DNA from: Jackrogersella multiformis
Taxonomy: Eukaryota > Ascomycota > Sordariomycetes > Xylariales > Hypoxylaceae
Direction of reading: 5' to 3'
Assembly: GCA_902806575.1 (NCBI GenBank)
Contig: CADCXD010000010.1
Location: 1,302,001 to 1,366,000 of the forward strand
Length of the DNA stretch: 64,000 nt
Position 1 is the stretch's first letter. Each line of letters opens with the position of its first letter. The notes under the pieces are model-generated. The model saw only the letters and a list, made by a program, of their open reading frames with translations. It searched no databases and was not told where the DNA came from. Positions 1-11,750 of this stretch are shown here, piece after piece. The position numbers and the translations under genes were made by a program.

Positions 1-44
1 GCAAATATCTTCGTTAATAGGAAACATTTCTAACTACTTCTTAG

Positions 45-2269
45 GTATGGCCAAAGCAGTTGCGGATGTCACAAGCGATAACCAAGGAGGATATGCATCC
101 AACGGAAGCCCGGTCACAGGATTTTCTCATATGCACGATTCGGGTACTGGTGGCGCCTCTTCGCTGGCCAACTTCCCGATCTTCGTTTATCCGGGGTGTA
201 CCAATGACACCGTAAACGGCTGCGTCTTCCCCAAGACCCAACGCAGCGTTCAAATCGTTGATGGGAGTGTTTCTGCTCGTCCTGGTTATTTTGCTATTGA
301 TCTCGAGTCTGGCGTAAAGGCAGAGATCACGGCTGCAAACCGCACAGCGCTTTATAGGTTTACTTTCTCCGGCAACGCCACCGGAAATGCTACCGTGGAC
401 GCACCCCTGAGCCCCTTATTCATTGCGGACTTGACGGATCTACCAGACACCCGCCAGAACGGCAGTGCATCCGTGGATCCAGATACCGGTCGAATGTCCG
501 GGAGCGGTACCTTCGAGCCCAGTTTTGGAACTGGTACATACAACCTACATTTCTGTGCCGACTTTCTTCATGACAACTCTATCCGCGAAACCGGCGTGTT
601 CGTGAACAACAGGGCTGGCAGTGAATCGAAAAGCATCGTCATAGGGAAGGACAATAACTCTCCTCCTCTACCAGCTGGGACTTACACCTGGTTCGACAAG
701 GTCGAAGAGGGCACCACGATCACAGTTCGAGTTGGGCTTTCGTTCAAGAGCGTCGATCAAGCTTGTAATAATGCCGAGACAGAGATACCAGATTTCGATT
801 TCCCAAAGACTTTAACTACCGCTGAAGATATTTGGAAAGATAAACTCTCGGTCCTAAGCATCGATACGACTGGCCTCGAAGATACCAGTTTTCAAACTAT
901 ATTCTGGAGCGGTGTTTACAGGGCAATGCTGAGTCCCCAGGATTATACTGGTGAAAACTATCTTTGGGAAAGCGACGAGCCGTATTATGATTCGTGGTAC
1001 TGCATATGGGATTCGTTCCGATCGATTCACGCCTTTATCACGTTGGTGGACCCGTATTCGCAAACCCTCATGATCCGCTCTCTTATAGATATATATCGTC
1101 ACGAAGGGTGGTTGCCCGACTGTAGGATGTCTCTGTGCAAAGGATGGACTCAAGGAGGATCTAATGCAGACGTTGTGTTGGCAGATGCATATCTCAAGAA
1201 CATTACGCAGGATATCGACTGGGATACCGGATACGAGGCTTTAATAAATGATGCAGAGAATGAACCTCCGGTATGGGACACCGAGGGCCGTGGTGGTTTA
1301 TATAGCTGGAAGAAGTATGGATATATCCCAGCCGATGATTTCGATCCGTACGGGAACGGCCTGTTCACTCGGAGCATTTCACGCACCGTCGAGTATGCTT
1401 ATAATGACTTCTGTATCTCCGAGATATCAAAGGCATTGGGTAAGCAGGATGATTACGAGAAATACTCAAAGCGATCCGAAAATTGGAAATCCTTATACAA
1501 TCCTGATCAGACATCGGACATCGGTGGTACGGACACTGGGTTCACTGGATTCCTCCAACCGAAGTTTTTGAATGCTACTTGGGGGTACCAGGATCCGACT
1601 CTCTGCTCTTCGGTCAACTCGTTTGACTCTTGCTATCTAAATCCAGGTGGTCACGAAACTTACGAAGGTAGCCCGTGGCTTTATACTTTCTTTGCACCTC
1701 ACGATATGGCAAGCCTAATCACTACTCTCGGCGGTCCCGATACTTTCGTGAGCCGCTTGGACTATCTCCACGAGAGCGGTATTCTATACGTGGGTGACGA
1801 ACAAGCGTTCCTCACTATTTTCCAATATCATTACGCGGGCCGCCCTGGGAAATCTGCCGAGCGCGTTCACTATTACATACCAAGCCAGTTCAACACCACG
1901 ACGGCGGGGATACCAGGGAACGACGACTCGGGTGCCATGGGCTCCTTTGTCGCGCTGGCTATGCTGGGCATATTCCCAAACCCGGGCCAAGACGTCTATT
2001 TCATCACGGCCCCGTTCTTCTCGTCCGTATCGATCACCAACGGCATGACGGGCAAGACGGCGACGATCAAAACTGTTAACTTCGACGCAGCCTATAAGAA
2101 TATCTACATCCAGAGCGCGAGGCTAGACGGGGAGGATTACACGAAGAATTATATCACCCATAGCTTCTTCTCCAACGGAGGCACGCTGGAGCTTACGCTG
2201 GGCGACAAGGAAAGCACTACTTGGGGTACGGGAGAAGGGGATGTGCCGCCGAGCCTCTCGCAATCGTAA
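45..2269 (+). CDS. GH92 family exo-alpha-mannosidase, 3' exon (5' part outside window)
   Basis: Secreted-type glycoside hydrolase of family GH92, which removes alpha-linked mannose from glycans by a calcium-dependent inverting mechanism (family knowledge). The first base of the exon is 45: a branch-like CTAAC at about 30-34 and TTAG at 41-44 form a 3' splice site, and the codon spanning the junction gives Gly before Met-Ala-Lys. The ATG at 47 is therefore internal, not the start. Visible GH92 landmarks are GFSHMHDSGTGG near the exon start, the YYDSWYCIWDSFRS stretch near residue 320, and PGNDDSGAMGS near residue 625, which corresponds to the loop holding the catalytic aspartates. About 740 residues are present, so only the N-terminal part (signal peptide and start of the beta-sandwich) is missing. 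The reading frame is intact to TAA at 2267-2269. Confidence 0.93.
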
Positions 2270-2494
2270 TAACTTACGTGTTATATTAAATATTATAACT
2301 TTCAAGGTAATGAGCTATATATCCCTCTAATAGATCATATTTTGCCTATGAAATCGAAATTACCTATTCCCTAAACATAATTTTAGGCTTATCCTTATGC
2401 CTTAGGTACCTTTATACGTCTCTCACTGGTCTAATGAATTTCCATCCGAGTGGTATATGAAGATCTCGCTAGTGTCAAGCTCCTGTCCAGTTTT

Positions 2495-3538
2495 CTACAC
2501 GTTCACGACTCTAAGCTGCCGGGTCGTTGTCCGCCCATCTATGCTGCCCTCGGAATTACGTGGTGGTACCCAATGATGCGGCGGCTTACAATCCTGCGTC
2601 GATCCCCGGCGACTATGCGTGTCTGCTTCCGGCCACGGCTCTGCCATCCATTCACGTAACATAGCTGCCATCTTGTTTAGATTCTGTTTCTGACCTTGGT
2701 GCCTCTTGCGTCTGAATCTTCTCCGAATCCGTCGAGCACGGGAGGATACATCTAAGGTACACTAGTCAGCCGCTGGGAATAAGCATTGTACCTAACTAAG
2801 CTGTACCTAGGCACACTTACATGCTCGCAAGCCATCTTGCCAGGCTGCTTTCTCGGCTTGGTTATCATCTCCATCTCTACGCTCCTTGTCGTTGGCTTCC
2901 CATATGTTCACTCTCTTCCTCCACCAGATTGCGACCCCGACGACGACGAGCAGTATTATCACGCCTAGCATGCTGAGCCCAACTATCAGCCCTAGCGATC
3001 TCGAGGGAGAGGTCTGAGATGGCTCTCCGGCTATCCCACCACCACCATTACCACCACTACTAGTACTAGCCTCCTGACCTAATCCACCCGTCGTCGGGCT
3101 CGGCATCTCAAGAACAGACGAAGCGCTACTACTGCTACTACCACCATCACTACCTGACGTAACCTGAGCAAGGAACGGCGCAGCGACACTGTCATCATCA
3201 TCCAGCCGCGCGGGGATCAGGTCGGCGGCGGGGCACCCGCCGTCACACGGGTCGCGCGCGCAGCAGCCCATGAACGGCGGCGCCGCGAAGTCGCACGTGT
3301 ACCACTCGCCCTCATCGTACGGCGCGACGCAGCTCTGGTGCTGCCCGCTGTAGCTGTCGTAGCTGGCCGGCCGCAGCGAGCCCGCCGGGCACGAGCCGTT
3401 GCTGCTGCTGGAACACGGGTCCGTCGCGCAGCACCCTAGGAACCGCGGCGCGCGAGACGCGCAGATGTAGAAGGACCCGCCCGAGGGGCAGGAGAGGTCG
3501 TGGGCTGCTGGGGCGAGGGGGGGCGAGGGGGATGACAT
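2495..3538 (-). CDS. Cysteine-rich single-pass membrane protein, two exons
   Basis: Not assignable to a characterised function. Proposed exons: 2821-3538 and 2495-2751; intron 2752-2820 (69 nt) with donor GTAAGT, branch CTGAC at 2769-2765 and acceptor TTAG; the join stays in frame and gives 324 residues. The N-terminal part carries two copies of a cysteine module (about residues 16-56 and 70-111), each ending in GCC-x-x-DPC followed by a CPA-x-x-L segment. A Ser/Gly-rich stalk (about 125-180), one hydrophobic transmembrane segment (about 182-205) and a basic WWRKR stop-transfer follow. There is no clear signal peptide, which fits an N-out membrane topology in which the transmembrane helix acts as signal anchor. 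Unspliced, the protein would end at residue 243; splicing adds an 85-residue, Arg/Lys-rich cytoplasmic tail. Such two-module ectodomain proteins are common in Sordariomycetes and are sometimes called WSC-like, but no WSC consensus is claimed here. Confidence 0.72.
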
Positions 3539-4017
3539 GGGGATGGGATGGGATGGGATGGTTTCTGGAGGGGAGGTTGGATGTTTCTTGGAGGAGGTCT
3601 AGGGGAGAGGCTTGTAGCTATGGGAAATCCTGAGATGGATGGTGTTAGTTCTACTATACATGTTGGCTCCTTTCACTGTCTCGGGATAATGTCCGCGGGA
3701 AACGACTGGTCGATAATTTAATATCGCCGTGGTATGGGATTGGATAATCATCACGAAATACGGTTCTGTCCGGGTCTTCTTTGTCCTAGCAACATGACAG
3801 ATCAGGCGAGTTCCACACAGAGATGCAGCAGCAGTTGGGGATATTGGTGGTTGTTATGCTTCGGAGTTATCGGGTTTATCTACAAACGATATAAAGGTCC
3901 CAGTTCTCAATCTATTTAGCAGTTGGAATCTTTAGATGTATGTTATTCGGGGGCTGTTGAAGACCACCTTCTTCTGCTTCGTCGACAGTCTTCCACCTCC
4001 AAGACTTTCCGAGGCGG
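3539..4017. other. Intergenic, no gene seen
   Basis: Upstream region of the cysteine-rich membrane protein and 3' flank of the terpene synthase. It starts with a GGGATGGGAT-type repeat directly before the start codon of the membrane protein. A 61-codon open frame at 3734-3919 has no recognisable features and no splice partner. Confidence 0.6.
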
Positions 4018-5632
4018 TCAGAGAGTGATATGAAGCCCTCCCTTCATGGACTTACAGTTGAGCTGGTATCTTCCCGAGGCCAGGCTGCAGAAATTTTCCG
4101 TGATTAGGAGTGCTGGCTTAGCTAAAGGGGAATGATGGGACTTACCTCCAGTTGAGGTTTGCCGTGCAGGCATATTTGCAACCATCGATGAACTTACGAA
4201 TGTCTTCTTGGACATTCGGTGTGGATGAATAGCGCTCTAGGATATCCTTTTCTGCGGCATCGAGTCGGTGGACCGATGATCTTACAATCTCTACGGCGTG
4301 GTTCATGCCCTCCTGCACAGACCCGAGCTCGAGAGATAGGAGAGGGACTAGGGAATCGATTTGTGACTGGCCCTGCAATTCAATATATTAGAAGCCTGTT
4401 AAACCATGATTAGGGCTCGTAGACAAACCGCTTCTTTCTTGAAAGACAAGATGTCGTTGGTACTTGAAACATTGTTAGTATAAGCCCATGACCGACATTC
4501 TCTATGCGACGTACCTGGAGATGATGACATTTGTTTCGTGCCAGATTCGCTGCATGGCCTCGTCGTCCTGGATTTCCTGGGATAGCGTAATGCAATACGC
4601 GTACCTAGGGAACTTTGTCAACCTCCATGCTGCGACCAGAATAGGGGTGAACGCGGGTATAGGTACATACTCGATGCTGGCTATGCATACCCTCGCTGCA
4701 GCAGACCCTAGACGAAGTCGTATGTACTCTTCGACGGTGGGGATTCGATTTGTCACCTGAAGCTTCTGCTCTTCTCCGCACATCTTGATGTAGAAGAGCA
4801 ACTCGTTGAGGAATGTGCTGACTTGACCTGGACCCATTGGTGAGATTTTTACACAGCTGATCAATAAGTAGAATACGGATGGTACAGTGACATACGGTCA
4901 TCATAAGCCTTTCCTATGGCTGCGCCTACTGGCCCGAAGACGGCTATAATGGGATTTATGGATACATCCGAGAGCGTGGAGTCCGAGTTCCTAGCCAGAC
5001 TCTGTCGTAAATAGTCCATGGTTATCTGTCGGAATGTTGAAGATTTATCCCAGTCATTGATGATTGTTGAAAATTCGTGGGAATCCGTTTCTAGGGACAA
5101 GTGAGACAAAAGTTATTAATCATTGAATAGAATGACAATGCCGTACCATCGTCCCATGCAAAGAACTTTATCTGTAGGTTAGCAAGTCGTAGCTATAGAG
5201 AGGTATGTTTAACTTTTATAGCACTCACCCATATCGCCAGGTAACTAAGAACTTCTAAGGCTTCGTATGATGCGTATGGCCACCAAGAAGCCGTGTATAA
5301 GGCAAGGTTGGATATCTGTAGTCTCCGGAGCCGAGTTTCGTCCGTTGAAGCAGACACGAGACTGTGACTTAGGTATGAGCAGATAGAAAATATAATAGGG
5401 GTAGGGCACGAAAGTTATCTGAGTACCTTGTAAGAGTATTTTGTACATGTTTATCCAGCCTTTCCATTTCTGGATGGATCCCTTGGGGCCAATGGCTTAC
5501 CATTGACTGCATATCGGGAATAGTAATACGACTTCCTCGTATCTTCATCAAGAGTTGCTCCCGTGTGCTGGTTGGGGACAGCGCTTGAGTCTCCAAGCTT
5601 ACTACTTCGACTTCTTGGATATTTGTGGCCAT
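4018..5632 (-). CDS. Class I terpene synthase (sesquiterpene-cyclase type)
   Basis: Cyclises a prenyl diphosphate, probably farnesyl diphosphate, in the cytosol. Proposed exons, 5' to 3': 5427-5632, 5229-5361, 5147-5171, 4896-5090, 4515-4827, 4429-4462, 4146-4372, 4018-4084, giving 399 residues, a usual length for fungal cyclases. The model is supported because both metal-binding motifs appear only after splicing: KFFAWDDETD with the aspartate-rich DDETD at residues 120-124, and NDILSFKKE (NSE triad N293, S297, E301). A terminal Arg-Tyr pair at 383-384 in NWSLASGRY matches the conserved diphosphate sensor at the end of such enzymes. Exon 3 is only 25 nt and its junction splits the aspartate motif. 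The gene is intact, with no stop or frameshift. No cytochrome P450, transferase, transporter or zinc-cluster regulator adjoins it. The exact product cannot be read from sequence; the motifs lean towards the Tri5/longiborneol-synthase side of the family, which is inference. Confidence 0.9.
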
Positions 5633-7396
5633 TATGACTGGTATAAAGGGGGGTTCCTAGACGAGTAGATACACAAGTGAATATGGGTAAAGAGAAAAAA
5701 TAAAAGTGATGACTGATTATTAGCAACGGTCTACAGACCATGGTTACTATTTATATTCCTAATGGTCAGTATTGAACAACAAAGTCAAAAAACGCGATCA
5801 TTATCTTGAGCCTATACTCATCATCTCTGAGGGTCTAAAAGATATTCAAAGCATGCCCTAACTGGTTCGACCTACTTTTACAACAGACCCTTTTTTGCAA
5901 TACCTCACACCGCCATTTTTAAAACTTACTCTCCATATCTTTTTTCCTATAACATACTTAATTTTTTGGAAATCATTGCTAAAAATAAAGGATAATGGTT
6001 CTGGCATCCACTCCGCCCACGTCCCCATCGACCTTAGTGGAGTGAGTTGTTTCTCATCCACCACCTCGTTGTCGTGGGGTATATGGGCCATATTGTGGTT
6101 TAGGAATGACGTTAGTTCGGGTGGTGGGTCCTGCCAATTGTTGACTAAAAGTCAAAAATGAAGCTATTCGCAACTACCTTAGCTGCGATATGTTAAATAT
6201 TCCCATTCAAAAGCGGGTCGAACCGGTTACTGGTCTTGGTTCTTGCGGTTAAGAGCGAAGGAATTCATTAGCGCGCCTTAGCTACCTGGTCCATAATTAT
6301 TTCCGCTGTTGATAGGGTTGCAAGGTTTATTTTTAAGAGACAAATATCACATTGAGTATAGAAGTGCGATTTCTTTCTTGTAACGGACGGCCTGGGCGTT
6401 CCAACCTCTGTAACTAACACTAGAGGCATCTTTCCAAAGCAGTCAGCTTAGTGGTAGATGCTTCTATCATGTGGGATGCCGTTATCAGAAATACGAGTGA
6501 ATCATAATGTTCCCAAGCATTATCACCTTATGGGGTGCAAGTGCACGCGGCATAGTGTATTTTCTCTCATGTATACGTATATAACTCTGAAGTTCGAGAT
6601 ATTCACCTTTCTGATAGTCTCAGAAGCCTTATTTATTAAGACAAGCATGCTAGGGGTAGGTTGTAGTGGTACGCAAGCTTCCTCCTATATTCAGTCCAAC
6701 TATGCAACGAGACCGTTCTAGAATCGGCATTTCGTAAAAGTCGTCACTGGGACTATATAGATGAGGAAGTATAAAGACGAATACCAGCCATTGGTTCTCA
6801 AGAAATGTGACCCCCTTTAGCTCTGTTATCTACAGTTTAGCCTAGCTCGAAACTCTTTGGCACTTGCGTACTAGTAATAAGTTTGATACCTATATTAAGC
6901 GAGAGAGAGGTATGAAGAATCATCAAGGCTTGATATTATTGGTCAGACTTTTTTAAAGAAATATGTATAGGACCGTCATACTATGCCGATAGACTTGATT
7001 TGCTTATTCTGTCCCTTCAACCCGTGCTTTATGCAGGTCAACTTTTTAGATACGGCGTCACGGAGATTATTACGTGGCTGTTAGGATCTTCATAACTTAT
7101 AATCCTGTGGTTCTCCGCCTCCACCTATTTCCGACAGTTGATACTCAGTTGCGAGAGCGGCGTTCCTGTCTCTTATATTCGTGACTAGTGAAAACTTTAA
7201 CACTTATATTAATCAGTTTGGAGATTTCGATCTCCTAGAACCGACCCAATCACATGTTTAATTAGGTTCCTGTTGCACTGCTATTACATACGCACGCACG
7301 CAATAGTAATACGCATAAGTTGATAGTGCCCAATAACATAGGTAGACATTGGATCTGACCGCAGATAGATAGTTCCGGATGAGACCCTAGTGGAGC

Positions 7397-7417
7397 GGGA
7401 CCGGGACCGGGACCGGG
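7397..7417. repeat. Short tandem repeat, unit GGGACC
   Basis: Three and a half copies of GGGACC inside the gene-poor interval. Confidence 0.9.
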
Positions 7418-8326
7418 CATTATGATAATGGAAAAGCACGATTATCTATGCCATTCACCACGATATGGCTATACAATACGCTCTTGAAGACGTTATATAG
7501 TAAGCTCTCTCTAATCTAGGAGATTGTGACGACGTACGATAGACTACTTTGGGAAATAGACTTGCCAGGAGTTTAGATAGTAATAATTGTGTTGATTTTC
7601 TAGGTTTCCAAGGTTTTATATCCAGGAGGAAGCTTCCTCTTGTGTAGACCAACGCTCTACATCATACTTCAAAAAGCTACCTAGCTAGCCCAGGCACAGT
7701 TACTGGTTTCCTAAAAACGCGTAGCGTATTTATGAGCTCGGTCCAATCTTGACTTGACGGAATCTATAGTCCTTCACTCCCTTGGGAGATTTTCAAAGGC
7801 TAAAGCTTAACCGTGCAACCTATTATATAATACACATACTGCCAGCGAGGCTAGGAGTTCGACCCATTGACGGTGTGCTCCCGTGGGAAGGAATAAACCC
7901 AAGACAGGATAGACAAAGGCATGCTCCTTGTATACCGAGATCCATAGTGTATATATATACCTTAGGTGGGTATATATGTATGTTAGCCTAAATATTTAGT
8001 CGTTCTTCCACCTAGTTCTTGTGTATATACTTACCATGATGTCGAGATGTTTTATAGAACCCGCCATATTGTAACCGTACCACGATACACTAGACCGTTG
8101 ATCATGGCGATCTGTGCGATTTGGGAACTCGAGGTTGAGGTATACGTACGTATACCGATATTGACTAGTGCTTGGGTATAACACGTGGACGTGCCGAGCC
8201 GCAGATCATTTCCGGGCAACAGTTGCATCCACCTTTACGTAGTGCGTAGTACACCAATAGATATTGTTCTTGAACATTCTACAAAAGAGTTGTTGGTACC
8301 CCTTTTTAGTGGTGAATACTATGTAT

Positions 8327-8376
8327 GTACCTACCTAGGTACCTAGGTAGCAGCCTCTAGCAGCCTACCTAGGTAG
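8327..8376. repeat. Cluster of CCTAGGTA palindromes
   Basis: Two TACCTAGGTA-type copies followed, after a direct repeat of CAGCCT, by a further CTACCTAGGTAG. One of the denser examples of the palindrome found between genes across the window. Confidence 0.85.
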
Positions 8377-9331
8377 AATGGGGATGGATGTGTAAAGTTG
8401 GGTCTAATTTAAAGACTAATTTCTTTAAGTTAAAAGGGTTAATAAAATCGGGTCGGAATAACCGTATTTCCGATTCGTACCGAGCCAAAGTTAGATAAGC
8501 GAAATCGTGCCCCATTTGTATTCCCCATCCATTGCTTGATTGAATGGAATGGAATTTGGACCCTTACACCTTATTATTGACTTATGTAGGTATCATTTAT
8601 TATCCAGGAATGACGTTTGGCAAAGTGCTCGAGGCGTCAACATTGCAGAACCCGCGGACCAGTCAATGAAGTCCTACCGATTCCTATTCGTTACGCCAAC
8701 CAATTACGTTAGTGAGAGCATAACTAAACCCGCAGGCCCATGTGTCAAACTGCATCCTCTCCGAGACACACAGAAGGTTCTCATTGCGTGTAAAACCATG
8801 ACAGGATAGGTTCCTCGGCAAAGTTGCCGCCTTACCTTGTTACCTTGTCAGATCGAAACTAGTCTCAAGACAGTCAGACAGTCAGACCGTTTGTGGGCGT
8901 GGGTATGGGTAAGTGTATGGTATGGCCAACGAATGGTGCCGTGATTCCCGTGGCACCGACACTATTATGGATATGCACATACACTAGGCCTTGGGATTTT
9001 CTCTCTCTCACTCACTCACTCGGTCGGCATATCTATCCGTGGCTACTCGGACTTGAACGATTGCTCAATACGTACATCACATATTAACTGAGTACCTACC
9101 TAGGTAAGATAGGCAGTGTACCTGCGAGGTTTGGCACGTACAGCTACTATGTAGTGTACCTAGGTAGGTATCCATTCACATATGCCTGTAGTGTATTAGC
9201 AACCTATTCCGATTATCCGTACCACAACATCGGATTCACCGTACCTAACTGAACCTACTGTAGGCACCTCTACACTACCTGGACACATTCATGATTGCCG
9301 CATGGTCAACGTGATTCGTCATGGCCGTGCC

Positions 9332-9361
9332 CCCATGTTCCCATGTTCCCATGTTCCCATG
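9332..9361. repeat. Short tandem repeat, unit CCCATGTT
   Basis: Almost four perfect copies of an 8-nt unit. Confidence 0.9.
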
Positions 9362-9470
9362 AAAGTCTAGGCACTTAGTCGGAGCCTCAGCCTTTATGTA
9401 CGTGTACCTAGACGAAGGGGCAACCTTGGAACCTGGGATTCAGGACTTCCAATAAGACCTTCAAGTCATC

Positions 9471-9494
9471 CTGAACCTGAACCTGAACCTGAAC
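9471..9494. repeat. Short tandem repeat, unit CTGAAC
   Basis: Four perfect copies of a 6-nt unit. Confidence 0.9.
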
Positions 9495-10618
9495 TGGCTG
9501 ACCCTGAGACATTTCAACGACTAAAACCTGCAACCCCTACATTAAGACCAGTCAGATTCCGACACTAAAAACGTGCATTCTTTCTGATTTTCCGATTAAC
9601 TCTATTCAGTGCCGCCTACGTACATATATACATATACCTAGGTACACTACATCCTAGGTATACATATTCTTGAATCCAGCCACATAAGGTTGCCGCCCTG
9701 CCCGATTCCTACGTTTTCCCTTTTTAGATTTTCTTTACCGACTTTCCTTCAAAACTTGTTGAGATCGGAGCCGAGTCCTCGAGGATAATAACAACGGTCT
9801 CCCCTCCTGAGTCTTGACGAGGCGGCGTTGGATCGGAACTACGGCATTATACTCATAAACAATACCCGATTTCTTCATCTTCTGGAATTGTTCAAGCGCG
9901 CGGTTGATTATTCGCCAAGGAATTCATAACTTAAGAGCCGAACCCGGTCATTTTTCTTGTTAATTTCTCTTGGCATTGGGACAAGCGCCGGCTAGGATAT
10001 TCTACACTAGGGATTTTCAGCACCGCTTTCAGGTGAGCAATCAGTTCGTTCACTCCTCAACAACTTCCATCTAGGTATCATTCGTCAGCTTGGGGCGCAG
10101 CTGGGTATGCTATGCTGTCAACTGTGGGAACAAAGCCGCCCACGATCTTCAGTTTCGTCAAGCGACAGTATCCAATTAGATCTTCAAATGAGGCGATTCA
10201 CCTTTCTTCAAGCTTGGCCTATTGAAACTTTATCCTACGATGGATACAGTTCTCCCCATTACCCCGTACGTTCCAACGTTCCGAGTGGAAAGCAGCCAGG
10301 GGCACAGACATCAATTATGATATTTATCATCGTCTTTGAGCGAACCCAAATATTTTCTATGTGTCGCCCGATCTACATGATTTCCACCTTTGCCTATGTT
10401 TCCCTGCTCGCTGCTGCTTTTAATATTTCCGTGCCGCTATTATATATATCACGACCTCTTAAAAAATATTCGTCTTTACCGAATTGGCTTACGGAAGGTG
10501 GCGGTGTAGTACTGAGTCACTGGTGTTTGCTGTATCCTTGAGATCGGATATAAGGGTTCACATGCTGTTCACATGCTGCTATAAACAGAACTAAGAAAAT
10601 ACAGAACATTTCGTGGCA

Positions 10619-11104
10619 ATGTCGGATTCGAGCGGTAGTCGACGAACAAGCCGCAACTATGACACTGGCTTTCCAGATGCATTCGCCGACTACACTACTT
10701 CACTGCGTCACCCAGAAGCAAATGTCAGCCCAGGAGCCTGTATTTCGGCGGAGGATGTTGATCCATCGAAAGCATTGCATCGGACTCGTAGATCGTTCCT
10801 CACGAAGCATAAGCTTAAGATAAACCACGGCAGAATATCTCTAAGCCGGGATCAGAAGCGTTCAAGCAATTCGTCCTTAGTTCTGCCTGCCATTGACAGC
10901 GCCGTCGACATGGGCGAGTTGAAGCATACAGATACAAATGGCAGCACCGGGCATTCGTCTAAGGATGGAACGGAGAGCATCAACCAAGCCGAGATATCTG
11001 TCAACGGGGATAGTTCTCCCCTATCCCCTACGGCGTCAAACGAAGATGTATTCGCTGACGATGGTCGGCAACGGGTTAAGCTGTTCCGAAAATGGCGCAG
11101 TTAG
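10619..11104 (+). CDS. Small serine-rich hypothetical protein
   Basis: 161 residues from the ATG at 10619 (an in-frame GTG lies six bases upstream but is not a credible eukaryotic start). I do not recognise the family. The protein is hydrophilic, Ser/Thr/Asp-rich, with a basic middle (residues about 60-90, including RRSFLTKHKLK and KRSSNSS) and a basic C-terminus (LFRKWRS). There is no signal peptide, transmembrane segment or cysteine pattern, and it is probably largely disordered. It has no intron and stands alone, followed by a 0.6 kb spacer rich in CCTAGGTA palindromes. It is the only frame in 5.6-11.7 kb with protein-like composition, so it may be real, but a chance frame is possible. Confidence 0.45.
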   Translation: MSDSSGSRRTSRNYDTGFPDAFADYTTSLRHPEANVSPGACISAEDVDPSKALHRTRRSFLTKHKLKINHGRISLSRDQKRSSNSSLVLPAIDSAVDMGELKHTDTNGSTGHSSKDGTESINQAEISVNGDSSPLSPTASNEDVFADDGRQRVKLFRKWRS

Positions 11105-11477
11105 AAGGACTGAGAAGTACAGGACAGGCGGTTGACAATATGTTTTGACATTTGTCGAATTATTGTTAGTGGCCATCCCAGTCCTAGTTGATAGGAGAGA
11201 GGACTAGCAGCTTGAGGCTGCATTGCGGGTTGGTTTGGAGACTGCTTTATTTTATTTTTCAGCACGGAGTCTGGTTTAGCATAGGATCAGGGGTTCGGGG
11301 GCAAAATAGCTAAACAAAATGAACACGGTCGGGGAAATATATTACAATGGTGGTCACCACGGTTACTGGTTAGGGCAACAACGGCAAACTCTAAGGAAGC
11401 CACCCAGGCAATGCCCTTTCCACTATGGTCGGAAATCCTTACAAGATAGGTACTAATACCAACATACTTTTAATTAC

Positions 11478-11523
11478 GTACCTACCTAGGTACCTAGGTA
11501 ACCTTATGTAGGTAGGTAGGTAT
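11478..11523. repeat. Cluster of CCTAGGTA palindromes
   Basis: Overlapping TACCTAGGTA units followed by GTAGGTAGGTAGG. It lies upstream of the 2EXR-like gene, with a second cluster nearer the start codon. Confidence 0.85.
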
Positions 11524-11636
11524 TTATCTTTTCTCATCGCGCCGGTCGATATTTCTCCTACACAACTCTAGTTCTTGCAACCATATTTTTGCAATTCGCA
11601 AATTCTCGTTGATTCACATGCAATAAAACTGCACAA

Positions 11637-11664
11637 TACCTACCTAGGTACCTAGGTACCTAAG
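11637..11664. repeat. Cluster of CCTAGGTA palindromes
   Basis: TACCTAGGTA repeated two to three times, about 90 nt upstream of the start codon of the 2EXR-like gene. An ATATCACAATATCACA repeat follows at about 11667-11720. Confidence 0.85.
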
Positions 11665-11750
11665 GTATCACAATATCACATTCGATAAGATACCAATATA
11701 TCACAATATCACAATATTTCAAGCTCGTCGACCTTACACACCCTACCAAC

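Larger units (their letters stand above)
5633..10618. other. 5 kb gene-poor interval with short repeats
   Basis: No coding region that I can support. Open frames here are short (at most 144 codons), unconserved in appearance and lack splice partners. The stretch is moderately AT-rich up to about 7.5 kb, with scattered low-complexity tracts, and holds several TACCTAGGTA-type palindromes and short tandem repeats listed separately. It could be old, decayed mobile-element sequence or the upstream domain of the terpene synthase; the sequence does not decide. Confidence 0.5.

Noticed and set aside
3734..3919. 61-codon plus-strand frame between the membrane protein and terpene synthase
   Set aside because: Short, no family features, and overlaps flanking regulatory sequence of the minus-strand genes.
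5858..6721. Several short frames on both strands upstream of the terpene synthase, considered as a companion gene
   Set aside because: No motif of P450, transferase or transporter; frames overlap each other and lack introns with consensus ends.
7840..7890. TAGGAGTTCGACCC resembling a tRNA B box
   Set aside because: No matching A box, acceptor stem or cloverleaf could be assembled around it. No tRNA was found elsewhere in the window by eye.
10107..10541. 144-codon ATG frame on the plus strand
   Set aside because: No recognisable domain and composition like the flanking non-coding DNA. It could not be joined to the 10619-11104 gene.
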